Assembly: GCF_942548115.1 (NCBI RefSeq)
Contig: NZ_OW824151.1
Coordinates: 1,488,001-1,552,000 of the forward strand
DNA length: 64,000 nt
Direction: 5' to 3'
Source: Aeromicrobium sp. Leaf245
Lineage (GTDB): Bacteria > Actinomycetota > Actinomycetes > Propionibacteriales > Nocardioidaceae
In this document: one piece after another, positions 34,512 through 44,487 of the stretch
How positions within the stretch are numbered: the first letter of the stretch is position 1
Layout: each line of letters opens with the position of its first letter
Made by a program: the position numbers and the translations under genes
The notes under the pieces: model-generated
Seen by the model: only the letters and a program-made list of their open reading frames with translations
Told to the model about the DNA's origin: nothing
Databases searched by the model: none

Positions 34512-37493
34512 ATGCTCGACGACGACAAGAACACACCCACCACCGAGACCAGCACCACCTCGCGGACGAGACGACGGGCCGCCGCCCGACCGGCGGGACC
34601 CCCCGCGGCCGTGAGCACCGACATCTTCGCCCCGCCCGAGGCCCCGGCGAAGAAGGCTCCGGCGCGTGCCGCGTCCGGCAAGGACCCCGCCACGAAGGAC
34701 TCCGATGCGTCCGACGCCGGCGCGACGCAGGAGGCCCCGGCCAGACGGACCGCCAAGAAGGCGGCCCCCTCGGGCGGGTCCGACGGCGACACCGGGTCCC
34801 CCGACGCCCCGGCGAAGAAGGCAGCGGCCAAGAAGTCGGCCAAGAAGAGCACCTCCGCGGGCTCGGCCACCAAGAAGACCGCGGCGAAGAAGACCGCGGT
34901 CAAGGACGACGCTGCTCCTGAGGAGGCCGACGCGACCGCGTCCGGCCAGGAGGCGTCGACGGCGAGCGACGACCGCGCGAGCAGCGGTGACCGGCCCGCC
35001 AGGAAGCGCAGCGGTCGCAAGCCCGCGGCATCCGGTGACGATGCCGGGACCGCAGCCGTGGCGTTCCAGGCTCCCGAGCCCGTGACGGCGCCCGCTCGCG
35101 ACGACCGGTCCTCCGAGGGGCGTTCCTCCGACGGCACGGACTCCGACGAGCAGGGCGACGACTCCGGTGACGGATCCGGTGGCGGTCCCAAGCGTCGTCG
35201 CCGCAGCCGCGGCGGACGTCGCCGCAACAAGAGTGACGACACCCGCGACGGCTCGGACTCCTCCGACGGTGCCGAGTCCGGAGAGGCCAAGGGCCAGGAC
35301 GACGGAGCCGGCGGCTCGTCGAACCAGGACGACTCCGGTGACGGGGGAGACGGCGAGGGCCAGAGCACCAACACCCGCCGCCGCCGGCGTCGCGCCCGCT
35401 CGGGCGAGCGTGCGTCCGCCTCGCCCGACGATCCGGAGAACACCGTCGTGCGGGTCCGCGAGGGTCGCAACCCCGAGGACGAGATCACCGGCGTGGCCGG
35501 CTCCACGCGCCTGGAGGCCAAGAAGCAGCGCCGCCGCGAGGGCCGCGAGGCCGGACGGCGCCGCGCGCCGATCGTGTCCGAGGCCGAGTTCCTGGCCCGA
35601 CGCGAGGCCGTCGACCGTCAGATGGTCGTCCGCCAGCACGTGTCGAAGGGCTCCGGCGCCGAGAGCGACGCCTACACCCAGATCGCCGTGCTCGAGGACT
35701 CCGTGCTCGTCGAGCACTACGTGGCCCGCGAGTCCCAGACGTCGCTCATCGGCAACGTCTACCTCGGCAAGGTCCAGAACGTCCTGCCCAGCATGGAGGC
35801 CGCCTTCGTCGACATCGGTGCCGGTCGCAACGCCGTCATCTACGCCGGCGAGGTCGACTGGAGCGGTGTGCAGAACGGCAAGGCCCGCAAGATCGAGGAG
35901 GCGTTGACCCCCGGGCAGCAGATCCTCGTGCAGGTCTCGAAGGACCCGATCGGCCAGAAGGGCGCGCGGCTCACGAGCCAGATCAGCCTGCCGGGCCGCT
36001 TCCTGGTCTACGTCCCGGGAGGCCAGTCCAACGGTATCTCCCGCAAGCTGCCCGACACCGAGCGCGCCCGGCTCAAGGCCCTCCTCAAGGAGGTGCTCCC
36101 CGAGGACGCCGGCGTCATCGTGCGCACGGCCGCCGAGGGCGCCAGCGAGGACCAGCTGACCCGCGACGTCACCGCGCTCACGGCGCGCTGGGACGACATC
36201 AAGGCCAAGGCCGGCATCGGCGAGGACGGGACGCCCTCCGCGAAGGGCCCCCAGCTCCTGTACGCCGAGCCCGACCTCGTGATCAAGGTCGTGCGCGACC
36301 TGTTCAACGAGGACTTCGCCTCGCTCGTCGTCGAGGGCTCCGACGCCTGGGACAACATCTCCGGCTACCTGCGTCACGTCGCACCCGACCTCGCCGAGCG
36401 ACTGCAGGAGTGGTCGCCCGCCGAGCACGACGGCCGCGACTCCTTCGACGTGCTGCGCATCGACGAGCAGATCCACAAGGCGCTGGACCGCAAGGTCTGG
36501 CTGCCCTCGGGCGGCTCGCTCGTGATCGACCGGACCGAGGCCATGACCGTGGTCGACGTCAACACCGGCAAGTTCACCGGCTCCGGGGGCAACCTCGAGG
36601 AGACGGTCACCAAGAACAACCTCGAGGCCGCCGAGGAGATCGTCCGCCAGCTCCGGCTGCGCGACATCGGCGGCATCATCGTCATCGACTTCATCGACAT
36701 GGTGCTCGAGAGCAACCGTGACCTGGTGCTGCGTCGCCTGGTCGAGTGCCTGGGCCGCGACCGCACCCGCCACCAGGTGGCCGAGGTGACGTCGCTCGGG
36801 CTCGTGCAGATGACCCGCAAGCGGATCGGCACCGGCCTGCTCGAGTCGTTCAGCACCGACTGCGACCACTGCAACGGGCGCGGTGTGGTCATCACGGCCG
36901 AGCCGGTCGAGCCGAAGAAGGACGAGCCGCGAGGCGGCGGACGCCAGCGTCGTGGTCGTGGCGGCAACGGTGGCAACGACAACGGTGGGTCGAACGGCGG
37001 CGGCAACAACGGCGGCAACGGCAACGGGTCGAGCAACGGCAACGGCAACGGGTCGAGCAACGGCAACGGTGGCTCGCGTCGCGGGCAGCAGAAGCCGGCG
37101 ACGGACGAGGCCGACTCCTCGGAGTCGACGACGTCGAGGACGACCTCGTCGTCCTCGGGCCGGTCCTCCCGCCGTTCGGGGCCCCCGAAGGACGTGCCGA
37201 CGCCCGAGGACGGCGCTTCGGCGCCTGCCGAGCCGTCGGAGCCGTCGGAGCAGGAGACTCCTGCACCCGCCGTCGACGCCGCGCTCGAGCCCGAGAGCCC
37301 CGCACCCGAGACGGGCGACCAGCCTGTCGAGGACGCCGTCGCGCCGGAGGCCGAGACCGCTGCCGAGCCCGTGCAGGACCCTCTGCCCGAGGCCGAGCAG
37401 GACTCCGCTCCCGAGGTGTCGGAGACGGATGGCGACCGGGCCTCCACCAGCGAGGACGCCCCCGTTTTGACCGAGCCGGGTGACGGTCCGTAG
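34512..37493 (+). CDS. rne: Ribonuclease E/G family endoribonuclease
   Basis: A 993-residue RNase E/G that cuts single-stranded AU-rich RNA and takes part in mRNA decay and rRNA maturation. A long low-complexity N-terminus (about 1-330, rich in Ala/Lys/Asp/Ser) precedes the S1 domain (near 405-470) and the catalytic core with Asp residues in VVDVNTG (near 677) and IVIDFIDM (near 723). The zinc-link CDHC follows (near 783). The C-terminal tail has NG-rich repeats then acidic residues. Start ATG 34512 follows AGGAGA. Its TAG stop is the first half of the -10 box of the rplU promoter. Confidence 0.96.
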   Translation: MLDDDKNTPTTETSTTSRTRRRAAARPAGPPAAVSTDIFAPPEAPAKKAPARAASGKDPATKDSDASDAGATQEAPARRTAKKAAPSGGSDGDTGSPDAPAKKAAAKKSAKKSTSAGSATKKTAAKKTAVKDDAAPEEADATASGQEASTASDDRASSGDRPARKRSGRKPAASGDDAGTAAVAFQAPEPVTAPARDDRSSEGRSSDGTDSDEQGDDSGDGSGGGPKRRRRSRGGRRRNKSDDTRDGSDSSDGAESGEAKGQDDGAGGSSNQDDSGDGGDGEGQSTNTRRRRRRARSGERASASPDDPENTVVRVREGRNPEDEITGVAGSTRLEAKKQRRREGREAGRRRAPIVSEAEFLARREAVDRQMVVRQHVSKGSGAESDAYTQIAVLEDSVLVEHYVARESQTSLIGNVYLGKVQNVLPSMEAAFVDIGAGRNAVIYAGEVDWSGVQNGKARKIEEALTPGQQILVQVSKDPIGQKGARLTSQISLPGRFLVYVPGGQSNGISRKLPDTERARLKALLKEVLPEDAGVIVRTAAEGASEDQLTRDVTALTARWDDIKAKAGIGEDGTPSAKGPQLLYAEPDLVIKVVRDLFNEDFASLVVEGSDAWDNISGYLRHVAPDLAERLQEWSPAEHDGRDSFDVLRIDEQIHKALDRKVWLPSGGSLVIDRTEAMTVVDVNTGKFTGSGGNLEETVTKNNLEAAEEIVRQLRLRDIGGIIVIDFIDMVLESNRDLVLRRLVECLGRDRTRHQVAEVTSLGLVQMTRKRIGTGLLESFSTDCDHCNGRGVVITAEPVEPKKDEPRGGGRQRRGRGGNGGNDNGGSNGGGNNGGNGNGSSNGNGNGSSNGNGGSRRGQQKPATDEADSSESTTSRTTSSSSGRSSRRSGPPKDVPTPEDGASAPAEPSEPSEQETPAPAVDAALEPESPAPETGDQPVEDAVAPEAETAAEPVQDPLPEAEQDSAPEVSETDGDRASTSEDAPVLTEPGDGP

Positions 37494-37496
37494 AAT
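37467..37496 (+). promoter_or_regulatory. rplU promoter (TTGACC-N18-TAGAAT)
   Basis: A near-consensus housekeeping promoter: TTGACC at 37467-37472 and TAGAAT at 37491-37496 with an 18-bp spacer. It lies inside the 3' end of rne, whose TAG stop (37491-37493) is the first half of the -10 hexamer. It drives the rplU-rpmA operon with a leader of about 145 nt. Confidence 0.8.
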
Positions 37497-37645
37497 GATG
37501 TGTCGGCGTGCCCTGCGCGCCGATCCGCATGCCCGGGCGAGAGCCCGGCACCGGTCGCCGAACCAGCCCGCTGCGTTCGCCCGGCCCCGCACAGCCCCAA
37601 GCCTTGGCAAGCACAGCTTCCAGCAAGAACCGAGTGAGGAATCCC

Positions 37646-37957
37646 GTGGTCTACGCAATCGTGCGCAGTGGCGGCACGCAGCAGAAGGTCGCCGTCGGCG
37701 ACGTCATCGAGATCGACCAGCTCGGCCTGGCCCAGGGCGAGGCGGTCTCGCTGCCGGCCGTCCTGTACGTCGACGGTGACACCGTCACGGCCGACGCCGA
37801 CTCGCTCTCCCAGGTCTCCGTGACCGCCGAGGCCATCGGTGGCACCAAGGGCCCCAAGATCACCATCCAGAAGTACAAGAACAAGACCGGCTACAAGAAG
37901 CGCCAGGGGCACCGTCAGAAGTACACCCAGGTCAAGATCACCGGCATCGCGAAGTAG
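37646..37957 (+). CDS. rplU: 50S ribosomal protein L21
   Basis: A 103-residue large-subunit protein that binds 23S rRNA. The start [14 protein letters not shown] and the ending [10 protein letters not shown] are typical of L21, as is the [12 protein letters not shown] stretch near residue 80. GTG 37646 is five bases after GAGGA. It is co-transcribed with rpmA 12 nt downstream. Confidence 0.97.
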   Translation: MVYAIVRSGGTQQKVAVGDVIEIDQLGLAQGEAVSLPAVLYVDGDTVTADADSLSQVSVTAEAIGGTKGPKITIQKYKNKTGYKKRQGHRQKYTQVKITGIAK

Positions 37958-37969
37958 AGGACTGAACTC

Positions 37970-38224
37970 ATGGCACACAAGAAGGGCGCAGCCTCCACCA
38001 AGAACGGCCGCGACTCCAACAGCCAGCGCCTCGGCGTCAAGCGCTTCGGCGGCCAGCTGGTCAACGCGGGCGAGATCATCGTCCGCCAGCGCGGCACCCA
38101 CTTCCACCCCGGCACCAACGTCGGCCGTGGCGGCGACGACACGCTCTTCGCGCTGTCGGCCGGCTCGGTCGAGTTCGGGACGCGTCGCGGCCGCAAGGTC
38201 GTGAACATCGTTCCGGGCGAGTAG
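37970..38224 (+). CDS. rpmA: 50S ribosomal protein L27
   Basis: An 84-residue large-subunit protein near the peptidyl-transferase centre. The start [20 protein letters not shown] is textbook L27, so no N-terminal cleavage segment is present. It is followed by a strong hairpin at 38238-38278. Confidence 0.97.
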   Translation: MAHKKGAASTKNGRDSNSQRLGVKRFGGQLVNAGEIIVRQRGTHFHPGTNVGRGGDDTLFALSAGSVEFGTRRGRKVVNIVPGE

Positions 38225-38237
38225 CCGGCAGAACATC

Positions 38238-38278
38238 CGTCGAAGGGGTGGTCCGCGCATGCGGCCACCCCTTCGACG
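38238..38278 (+). terminator. Hairpin between rpmA and obgE
   Basis: Perfect 14-base arms CGTCGAAGGGGTGG and CCACCCCTTCGACG, with an inner CCGC/GCGG stem in the loop. It lies 13 nt after rpmA and 42 nt before obgE. It has no T-tract; it could stop or damp transcription into obgE or protect the rplU-rpmA mRNA. Confidence 0.65.
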
Positions 38279-38319
38279 TCCCTGCACCTCCCTCCCACCC
38301 CCGTTCCCAGGAGCACCCG

Positions 38320-39900
38320 ATGGCCGTCCCCACCTTCGTCGACCGCGTGACGCTGCACGTCGTCGGCGGCAACGGCGGGCACGGCATCGCGTCGGTGCAC
38401 CGCGAGAAGTTCAAGCCGCTCGGCGGGCCCGACGGCGGCAACGGCGGTCACGGTGGCGACGTCATCCTGCGGGTCTCGGCCGACGTGACCACGCTCGTGG
38501 ACTACCACCACGAGCCGAAGCGCAAGGCCGGCAACGGTGCGCCGGGCGAGGGCGGCAACCGCAGTGGTGGTCATGGTGGCGACCTCGTGCTGAAGGTCCC
38601 CGACGGAACGGTGGTGCGCTCCGGCGGTGAGCACGGCACCGGCGAGGTGCTCGCCGACCTCGTGGGCCCCGGCACCGAGCTCGTCATCGCCGCGGGCGGC
38701 CGAGGTGGTCTCGGCAACGCGGCCCTGGCGTCGGCCAAGCGCAAGGCGCCCGGCTTCGCCCTCAAGGGTGAGCCCGGCCAGGAGCGCACGATCGTGCTGG
38801 AGCTCAAGGTCGTGGCCGACATCGGTCTCGTCGGGTTCCCCAGCGCCGGCAAGTCCAGCCTCATCGCCGCCCTGTCACGCGCGCGGCCCAAGATCGCCGA
38901 CTACCCGTTCACCACCCTGGTCCCGAACCTGGGGGTCGTCACCGCGGGGTCGACCACCTTCACCGTGGCCGACGTGCCCGGCCTCATCGAGGGCGCCAGC
39001 GAGGGACGCGGCCTCGGTCACGACTTCCTGCGCCACGTCGAGCGGTGCGCGGCCCTCGTGCACGTCGTCGACTGCGCGACCGTGGAGCCCGGCCGCGACC
39101 CGTTGAGCGACCTCGACGTCATCGAGGCCGAGCTGCGTGCCTACGCCGATGGCCTGGCCGAGGGTGCCACCGGCAAGGACCTGCTCGAGCGCCCGCGGCT
39201 GGTGGCGCTCAACAAGACCGACGTCCCCGACGCCGCCCAGATCGCCGAGTTCGTGCGCGCCGACCTCGAGGAGCGCGGCTACGACGTGTTCGACGTCTCC
39301 GCCGCCAGCCACGCCGGGCTGCGCGAGCTGTCGTTCGCCATGGCCGAGATCGTCGCGCGCCGTCGCGCCGACGCGCCCTCGCAGGAGATCACCCGCATCG
39401 TGCTGCGCCCCCAGGCCGAGGCCGGCGTGGGCCAGGAGTTCACCGTCGACCAGCGCCGCGGCCCCGAGGGCCAGCAGCAGTGGATCGTGCGTGGCGCCAA
39501 GCTCACCCGCTGGGTGGGCCAGACCGACTTCAGCAACGACGAGGCGGTGGGCTACCTCGCCGACCGCCTCGCTCGCCTCGGTGTGGAGGCCAGCCTCGCG
39601 AAGCTCGGTGCCGAGCCCGGCGACGACGTCGTCATCGGCGGCACGGCCGACCTGGGCTGGGAGGACGCGGTCGTCTTCGACTTCGACCCCACGATCGAGG
39701 CCGGTGCCGAGATGCTGGGTCGTCGTGGTGAGGACCAGCGCCTGGACCGCGACGACCGGCGGACGAACGTCGAGCGTCGCGAGGCGCTGGCCGCCAAGCG
39801 GGCGCAGGAGGCCGAGTTCCGCGAGCTGCGCGAGCGCGGCGAGGAGCCCGACTGGACCTCCGAGGACGAGGACGCGGACACCGAGGGCACGGGGGCATGA
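38320..39900 (+). CDS. obgE: GTPase Obg/CgtA
   Basis: A 526-residue essential ribosome-associated GTPase involved in 50S assembly and stress signalling. The glycine-rich Obg domain covers about 1-158 ([19 protein letters not shown]). The G domain carries P-loop GFPSAGKSS near 168, [10 protein letters not shown] and NKTD motifs. A C-terminal OCT domain spans about 355-435, followed by an acidic tail rich in Asp/Glu. The ATG follows CAGGAG by six bases. Its stop overlaps the start of proB (ATGA). Confidence 0.97.
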   Translation: MAVPTFVDRVTLHVVGGNGGHGIASVHREKFKPLGGPDGGNGGHGGDVILRVSADVTTLVDYHHEPKRKAGNGAPGEGGNRSGGHGGDLVLKVPDGTVVRSGGEHGTGEVLADLVGPGTELVIAAGGRGGLGNAALASAKRKAPGFALKGEPGQERTIVLELKVVADIGLVGFPSAGKSSLIAALSRARPKIADYPFTTLVPNLGVVTAGSTTFTVADVPGLIEGASEGRGLGHDFLRHVERCAALVHVVDCATVEPGRDPLSDLDVIEAELRAYADGLAEGATGKDLLERPRLVALNKTDVPDAAQIAEFVRADLEERGYDVFDVSAASHAGLRELSFAMAEIVARRRADAPSQEITRIVLRPQAEAGVGQEFTVDQRRGPEGQQQWIVRGAKLTRWVGQTDFSNDEAVGYLADRLARLGVEASLAKLGAEPGDDVVIGGTADLGWEDAVVFDFDPTIEAGAEMLGRRGEDQRLDRDDRRTNVERREALAAKRAQEAEFRELRERGEEPDWTSEDEDADTEGTGA

Positions 39901-40985
39901 CCCGGAGGGTCGTCGTCAAGGTCGGCTCGTCGTCGCTGACGTCGTCGACCGGCCACCTCGACCCGGCCAAGGTCGACGTCGTGGTGGAGGCCCTCGCCGC
40001 AGCCCGGCGAGCGGGCGACGAGGTGGTGCTGGTCAGCTCCGGTGCCATCGCGGCCGGACTGGGGCCGCTCGGGCTCACGACCCGTCCCAGGGACCTGCCG
40101 ACGCAGCAGGCCGCGGCCAGCGTCGGCCAGGGTGCCCTCGTGGCGCACTACTCCGAGAGGTTCGCCACCCACGGCATCACGGTGGGCCAGGTCCTGCTGA
40201 CCGTCGACGACGTGACCCGCCGCAGCCACTACCGCAACGCGCACCAGACGTTCGCCAAGCTGCACGAGCTGGGTGTGCTGCCGGTCGTCAACGAGAACGA
40301 CACGGTGGCCACGAGCGAGATCCGCTTCGGCGACAACGACCGCCTCGCGGCCCTGGTGGCGCACCTCGTGCACGCCGACCTGCTGGTGCTGCTCTCCGAC
40401 GTCGACGGTCTCTTCACCGGCCACCCGTCGGTGCCCACGTCGCGGCCCATCCCCGACGTGCACGGACCCGAGGACCTCCTCGAGGTCGACGTCGCACGGG
40501 TGGGGTCGAAGGTCGGTACCGGCGGCATGGTCACCAAGATCGAGGCCGCGCGGATCGCCACGGGTGCGGGCATCCCGGTGGTGCTGGCCCGGGCCGACCG
40601 GGCGGGAGCGGCCGTCGCGGGCGAGGCGGTGGGCACGCGCTTCCACCCCACGGGCCGACGTCGGCCCACGCGGCTGCTGTGGCTCGCGCATGCGAGCGAG
40701 ACCAAGGGCCAGCTGCACGTCGACGCCGGAGCGGTCGCCGCCCTGACCTCGCGCAAGGCCTCCCTGCTGCCGGCCGGCATCGTCGGGGTCAGTGGCGAGT
40801 TCGGCGCCGGGGAGCCGGTCGACGTCGTGGGGCCCGACGGCCAGGCGGTGGCCCGCGGGCTCGTGAACTACGACAGCGGGGAGCTGCCCAGCCTCATCGG
40901 CCGGTCGACGCACGCGCTGGCCGCCGAGCTGGGCGCCGACTACGAGCGCGAGGTCGTGCACCGTGACGACCTCGTCGTCCTCTGA
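39897..40985 (+). CDS. proB: Glutamate 5-kinase
   Basis: A 362-residue enzyme for the first step of proline synthesis, phosphorylating glutamate. The kinase domain (about 1-250, from [11 protein letters not shown]) is followed by a PUA domain (about 275-350). It overlaps obgE by four bases and is followed, after the intervening EEP gene on the opposite strand, by proA, which uses its product. Confidence 0.96.
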   Translation: MTRRVVVKVGSSSLTSSTGHLDPAKVDVVVEALAAARRAGDEVVLVSSGAIAAGLGPLGLTTRPRDLPTQQAAASVGQGALVAHYSERFATHGITVGQVLLTVDDVTRRSHYRNAHQTFAKLHELGVLPVVNENDTVATSEIRFGDNDRLAALVAHLVHADLLVLLSDVDGLFTGHPSVPTSRPIPDVHGPEDLLEVDVARVGSKVGTGGMVTKIEAARIATGAGIPVVLARADRAGAAVAGEAVGTRFHPTGRRRPTRLLWLAHASETKGQLHVDAGAVAALTSRKASLLPAGIVGVSGEFGAGEPVDVVGPDGQAVARGLVNYDSGELPSLIGRSTHALAAELGADYEREVVHRDDLVVL

Positions 40986-41000
40986 CCCGACCTGCTGGGC

Positions 41001-41016
41001 ACGCAGGATCCTGCGT
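41001..41016. repeat. 16-bp palindrome related to family A repeats
   Basis: ACGCAGGATCCTGCGT is a perfect palindrome between the convergent proB and EEP genes. It differs from the family A outer arm ACGCAAGATTCTGCGT by two bases that make it perfectly symmetrical. It may be a solo derivative of that repeat family and a bidirectional terminator stem. Confidence 0.6.
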
Positions 41017-41025
41017 CCCCGGGAG

Positions 41026-42279
41026 TCAGGGCCGGTCGACGTCGACCCAGACGAGCCGGTGGTCCGAGGCCGGGAACGGGAACGTGCCGGTGAGCCGTGA
41101 CAGGGGGTCGGCCTGCGTGGGCCAGAAGACGCGGGCGTCGCGGATGCGCAGGTCCCGGCTCGGCAGCACGTAGTCGGCTCGGATGTTGCCCGGCGGCTCC
41201 GCGAAGTCGGCGGTGTCGAACCTCGGGTCGCCCCGGTGTGCGTCGTTCGCCCCGCCCTGCAGTCGGGCCGCCTCCACGGCACCCTCGCTGGACGGCGTCA
41301 CCGACGTGTTCACGCGGGGCAGGTCGAGCAGCTGGTTCGCGGCACCGGGGAGGGAGTCGCCGTCGACGGGGTCGGAGTTCAGGTCGCCGGCGACGACGAA
41401 CGGGGCGGCGGGGGAGAGGCCCCCGCGCCGGCCGCTGTCGTCCCTGATCCAGCGCGCCTGGCGAGGGGAGCCGACGTAGTCCGCCCAGAACCGGATCTCG
41501 TCGGCGTTGCGACGGCCGTTGCGGTCCTGGGGGCCGTCGAAGACCGGCGGCGTCGGGTGGCTGACGAGCAGGTGGACCGACCGACGGCCGACCTTCACGG
41601 GCACGTCCCAGTGGGACTTGCTCGACAGGCGCAGGACGTCGACGGCCTCGGGGGAGTAGTAGCCGGACGGCATGCGGTTGCCCGGCATGTCCTTCCACAG
41701 CTGCTTCTGGAACGTGCGGATCCGCTTCGCGTCGATCGGGTAGCGGCTCAGCACCGCCATGCCGTACTGGCCGGGGAACGCGCCGAAGCCGTACGCGTCG
41801 TCGGAACCGTCCGTGGTCCCGTCGCCGTTCAGGTCGAGACCGGTCGGGACGCCCGTGTTGACCGGCGCCGTGAACGTGTACCGGTAACGGATCGGCTCCG
41901 CCCCGTTCCAGCCCCGTGCCAGGTAGTTCCGCGCGAGCAGACGCAGCGCCTCCGGGTCGTGGTCGACCTCCTGCAGCACGAGCACGTCGGGCCGGGCGCG
42001 CTGGATCGTCTCGGCGACCGCCCGCGCCTGGGCGTTCGCGTCGGTGGTCAGGTCGCGCCGCAGGTCGCCCTCGGCCGGCCGGTTGAGCGAGGCGTTGAAC
42101 GTCGCGAACCGCACCGACGGCTCGTGGCCGGGACCGTGGTGGCCACCGCCGTGGGCCTCGGCGGGCGACGACGTGGAGGGCACGGCCAGGACGGTACCGC
42201 CCAGGACGAGGGCGAGTGCGAGGGCGAGGCGTCGTGCCGGTGCGCGCCCGCCGCGCGTGTTGAAGGGTCCCCGAGTCAT
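41026..42279 (-). CDS. Secreted endonuclease/exonuclease/phosphatase family protein
   Basis: A 417-residue extracellular hydrolase. An N-terminal signal peptide (about 15-45, with a twin Arg and a hydrophobic core LALALALVLGGTVL) is followed by the EEP fold: ATFNASL near residue 60, LQEVDHD near 100, SHPTPP, VVAGDLNSDP near 305 and SDHRLVWVDV at the end. It could act on nucleic acids or phosphoesters outside the cell. It separates proB from proA, in the opposite direction. Confidence 0.88.
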   Translation of the reverse strand: MTRGPFNTRGGRAPARRLALALALVLGGTVLAVPSTSSPAEAHGGGHHGPGHEPSVRFATFNASLNRPAEGDLRRDLTTDANAQARAVAETIQRARPDVLVLQEVDHDPEALRLLARNYLARGWNGAEPIRYRYTFTAPVNTGVPTGLDLNGDGTTDGSDDAYGFGAFPGQYGMAVLSRYPIDAKRIRTFQKQLWKDMPGNRMPSGYYSPEAVDVLRLSSKSHWDVPVKVGRRSVHLLVSHPTPPVFDGPQDRNGRRNADEIRFWADYVGSPRQARWIRDDSGRRGGLSPAAPFVVAGDLNSDPVDGDSLPGAANQLLDLPRVNTSVTPSSEGAVEAARLQGGANDAHRGDPRFDTADFAEPPGNIRADYVLPSRDLRIRDARVFWPTQADPLSRLTGTFPFPASDHRLVWVDVDRP

Positions 42280-42333
42280 GCGCGGCACTGTTCCAGGCGC
42301 GGGTGAACGACGGGTGACGTCCCCCGCCCTCGC

Positions 42334-42339
42334 TACGAT
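42334..42339 (+). promoter_or_regulatory. -10 box of proA (leaderless)
   Basis: TACGAT ends 6 nt before the proA GTG at 42346; no ribosome site. Confidence 0.55.
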
Positions 42340-42345
42340 CGGGGC

Positions 42346-43590
42346 GTGAAGGAACAGGTGCACGAGCTCGCCCGACGGTCGCGGACCGCCGCCCGGACCC
42401 TCGCTCTCGCGTCGCGGGCGCAGAAGGACGCTGCCCTGCTCGCGATGGCCGATGCGCTCGTCGCCGCCACCGAGCGGATCGTGGCCGAGAACGCGGCGGA
42501 CGTCGAGACCGCCCGCGCCGACGGCACCCCCGAGAACGTGATCGACCGCCTGCTCCTGGACGCCGACCGGGTGGCGGCCTTCGCACAGGGCGTGCGCGAC
42601 GTCGCCGCCCTTCCCGACCCCGTCGGCGAGGTCGTCCGCGGGTCCACGCTGCCCAACGGCCTGCGGCTCGAGCAGCTGCGTGTGCCCATGGGCGTCATCG
42701 CGATGATCTACGAGGGCCGACCCAACGTCACCGCCGACGCCGCTGCCATCTGTCTCAAGGCCGGCAGCGCGTCGTTGCTGCGGGGGTCCCGGTCCGCGGC
42801 CCGGTCCAACGCCGCGATCGTCGACGTCATGCGCGACGCGATCGCCGCCGCCGGTCTGCCCGCCGACGTGGTCCAGGCCGTTCCCGCCCACGACCGCTCC
42901 AGCGCCACGGAGCTGATGCAGGCACGTGGGCTCGTCGACCTGGTGATCCCGCGCGGGGGAGCCGGGCTGATCCGTACCGTCGTCGAGCAGTCGACCGTAC
43001 CGGTCATCGAGACCGGGACCGGGAACGTGCACGTCTACGTGGACGCCGACGCCGACCTCGACATGGCGCTCGACATCGTGCTCAACGCCAAGACCCACCG
43101 CACCAGCGTGTGCAACGCCGCGGAGTCGCTGCTCGTGCACCGCGACGTGGCCGAGGAGTTCCTGCCGCGGGTCACCGAGGCGCTGCAGACCGCGGGCGTG
43201 ACCGTCCACGGCGACGCAGCCTTCGCCGCCGTCCCGGGCGTGCTGGCGGCGTCCGACCACGACTGGGCCACCGAGTACCTGTCGCTCGACATCGCCGCCG
43301 CGGTGGTCGACTCGCTCGACGACGCGGTGGAGCACATCCGCACCTGGTCGTCGGGGCACACCGAGGCGATCGTCACGCGGTCGATCGACGCGGCGCGACG
43401 GTTCACCCTGGGGGTCGACTCGGCCGCCGTGATGGTCAACGCGTCGACCCGGTTCACCGACGGAGGCGAGTTCGGCTTCGGGGCCGAGATCGGGATCTCC
43501 ACCCAGAAGCTGCACGCACGCGGCCCGATGGGCCTGCAGGAGATGACGACCACGACGTACGTGGTGACCGGCGACGGCCACGTGCGCTGA
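42346..43590 (+). CDS. proA: Gamma-glutamyl phosphate reductase
   Basis: A 414-residue NADPH enzyme for the second step of proline synthesis, making glutamate 5-semialdehyde from the ProB product. The catalytic Cys sits in [13 protein letters not shown] near residue 258. The family's [11 protein letters not shown] is near 124. The GTG start is leaderless. A 47-residue membrane microprotein gene follows. Confidence 0.96.
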   Translation: MKEQVHELARRSRTAARTLALASRAQKDAALLAMADALVAATERIVAENAADVETARADGTPENVIDRLLLDADRVAAFAQGVRDVAALPDPVGEVVRGSTLPNGLRLEQLRVPMGVIAMIYEGRPNVTADAAAICLKAGSASLLRGSRSAARSNAAIVDVMRDAIAAAGLPADVVQAVPAHDRSSATELMQARGLVDLVIPRGGAGLIRTVVEQSTVPVIETGTGNVHVYVDADADLDMALDIVLNAKTHRTSVCNAAESLLVHRDVAEEFLPRVTEALQTAGVTVHGDAAFAAVPGVLAASDHDWATEYLSLDIAAAVVDSLDDAVEHIRTWSSGHTEAIVTRSIDAARRFTLGVDSAAVMVNASTRFTDGGEFGFGAEIGISTQKLHARGPMGLQEMTTTTYVVTGDGHVR

Positions 43591-43639
43591 GCATCACGGG
43601 GTCGGGCACCACCACGTCGGCCCGCCCTGCCCGCGCTGG

Positions 43640-43645
43640 TAGATT
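43640..43645 (+). promoter_or_regulatory. -10 box of the microprotein gene (leaderless)
   Basis: TAGATT ends 6 nt before the ATG at 43652; no ribosome site. Confidence 0.5.
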
Positions 43646-43651
43646 GCGACC

Positions 43652-43795
43652 ATGCTCGAGTTCCTGGTCGCAGCCGAAGAGTCCGCCGAGGGCGGCCACA
43701 TCAACCCGTACATCATCGGCGGTGTCGCCCTCGCGATCCTGCTGATCCTGCTGTTCGCGCTGCTGGCCTTCGGCAAGGGTCGCGAGCACTCCTGA
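43652..43795 (+). CDS. 47-residue single-pass membrane microprotein
   Basis: The frame from ATG 43652 to TGA 43793-43795 encodes 47 residues: an acidic N-terminus ([19 protein letters not shown]), a strongly hydrophobic helix ([20 protein letters not shown]) and a basic end (GKGREHS). The TAGATT -10 box 6 nt before ATG and the G/C third positions support a real gene. Function unknown; similar tiny genes occur between proA and nadD in related actinobacteria, as far as I recall. Confidence 0.75.
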   Translation: MLEFLVAAEESAEGGHINPYIIGGVALAILLILLFALLAFGKGREHS

Positions 43796-43809
43796 GCACG
43801 TCAGGGTCC

Positions 43810-44487
43810 GTGGTCGCCGAGCCCCTGCCCACGCGACGACGTCGCGTCGGCGTCATGGGTGGCACGTTCGACCCGATCCACCACGGCCACCTCGTGGCGG
43901 CGAGCGAGGTGCAGTCGTGGTTCGACCTCGACGAGGTCGTCTTCGTGCCGACCGGTCGTCCCTGGCAGAAGGCCGACCGTGAGGTCTCGACCGCCGAGCA
44001 CCGGTACCTCATGACGGTGATCGCCACGGCGGCGAACCCCCGCTTCGAGGTCAGCCGGGTCGACATCGACCGCGACGGGCCCACCTACACCATCGACACC
44101 CTCCGCGACCTGGCCGCGGACATGCCCGACGCCGACCTGTACTTCATCACCGGCGCCGACGCGATGGCGGCGATCCTCACCTGGCGCGACCACGAGGAGC
44201 TCTTCGAGCTGGCCCACTTCGTCGGCTGCACGCGCCCCGGGCACGAGATGGACGAGCAGACGCTGGAGGGACTCCCCGTCGAGCGCATCACGCTCGTCGA
44301 GATCCCGGCGCTGGCCATCTCGTCGACCGACTGCCGTGTGCGCGTCACGTCGGGCGAGCCGGTCTGGTACCTCGTCCCCGACGGCGTGGTCCAGTACATC
44401 GGCAAGCACCGTCTCTACTCCCCGCCCCCCGAGGCGCCCCCAGGGGCCGTCCCGGGAACCGACCCCGACTCCGAGGACTCCCCATGA
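43810..44487 (+). CDS. nadD: Nicotinate-nucleotide adenylyltransferase
   Basis: A 225-residue enzyme that adenylates nicotinic acid mononucleotide in NAD synthesis. It shows the nucleotidyltransferase motif [12 protein letters not shown] near residue 17 and the ISSTDCRVR motif near 173. Its C-terminal extension is Pro/Glu/Asp-rich. GTG 43810 is the best start, though it lacks a strong ribosome site. Its stop overlaps rsfS (ATGA). Confidence 0.95.
   Translation: MVAEPLPTRRRRVGVMGGTFDPIHHGHLVAASEVQSWFDLDEVVFVPTGRPWQKADREVSTAEHRYLMTVIATAANPRFEVSRVDIDRDGPTYTIDTLRDLAADMPDADLYFITGADAMAAILTWRDHEELFELAHFVGCTRPGHEMDEQTLEGLPVERITLVEIPALAISSTDCRVRVTSGEPVWYLVPDGVVQYIGKHRLYSPPPEAPPGAVPGTDPDSEDSP

Noticed and set aside
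37497-37645. Riboswitch in the rplU leader
   Set aside because: The leader is GC-rich with short stems but no recognisable riboswitch core; it could hold an autoregulatory L21 site, which cannot be shown by eye.
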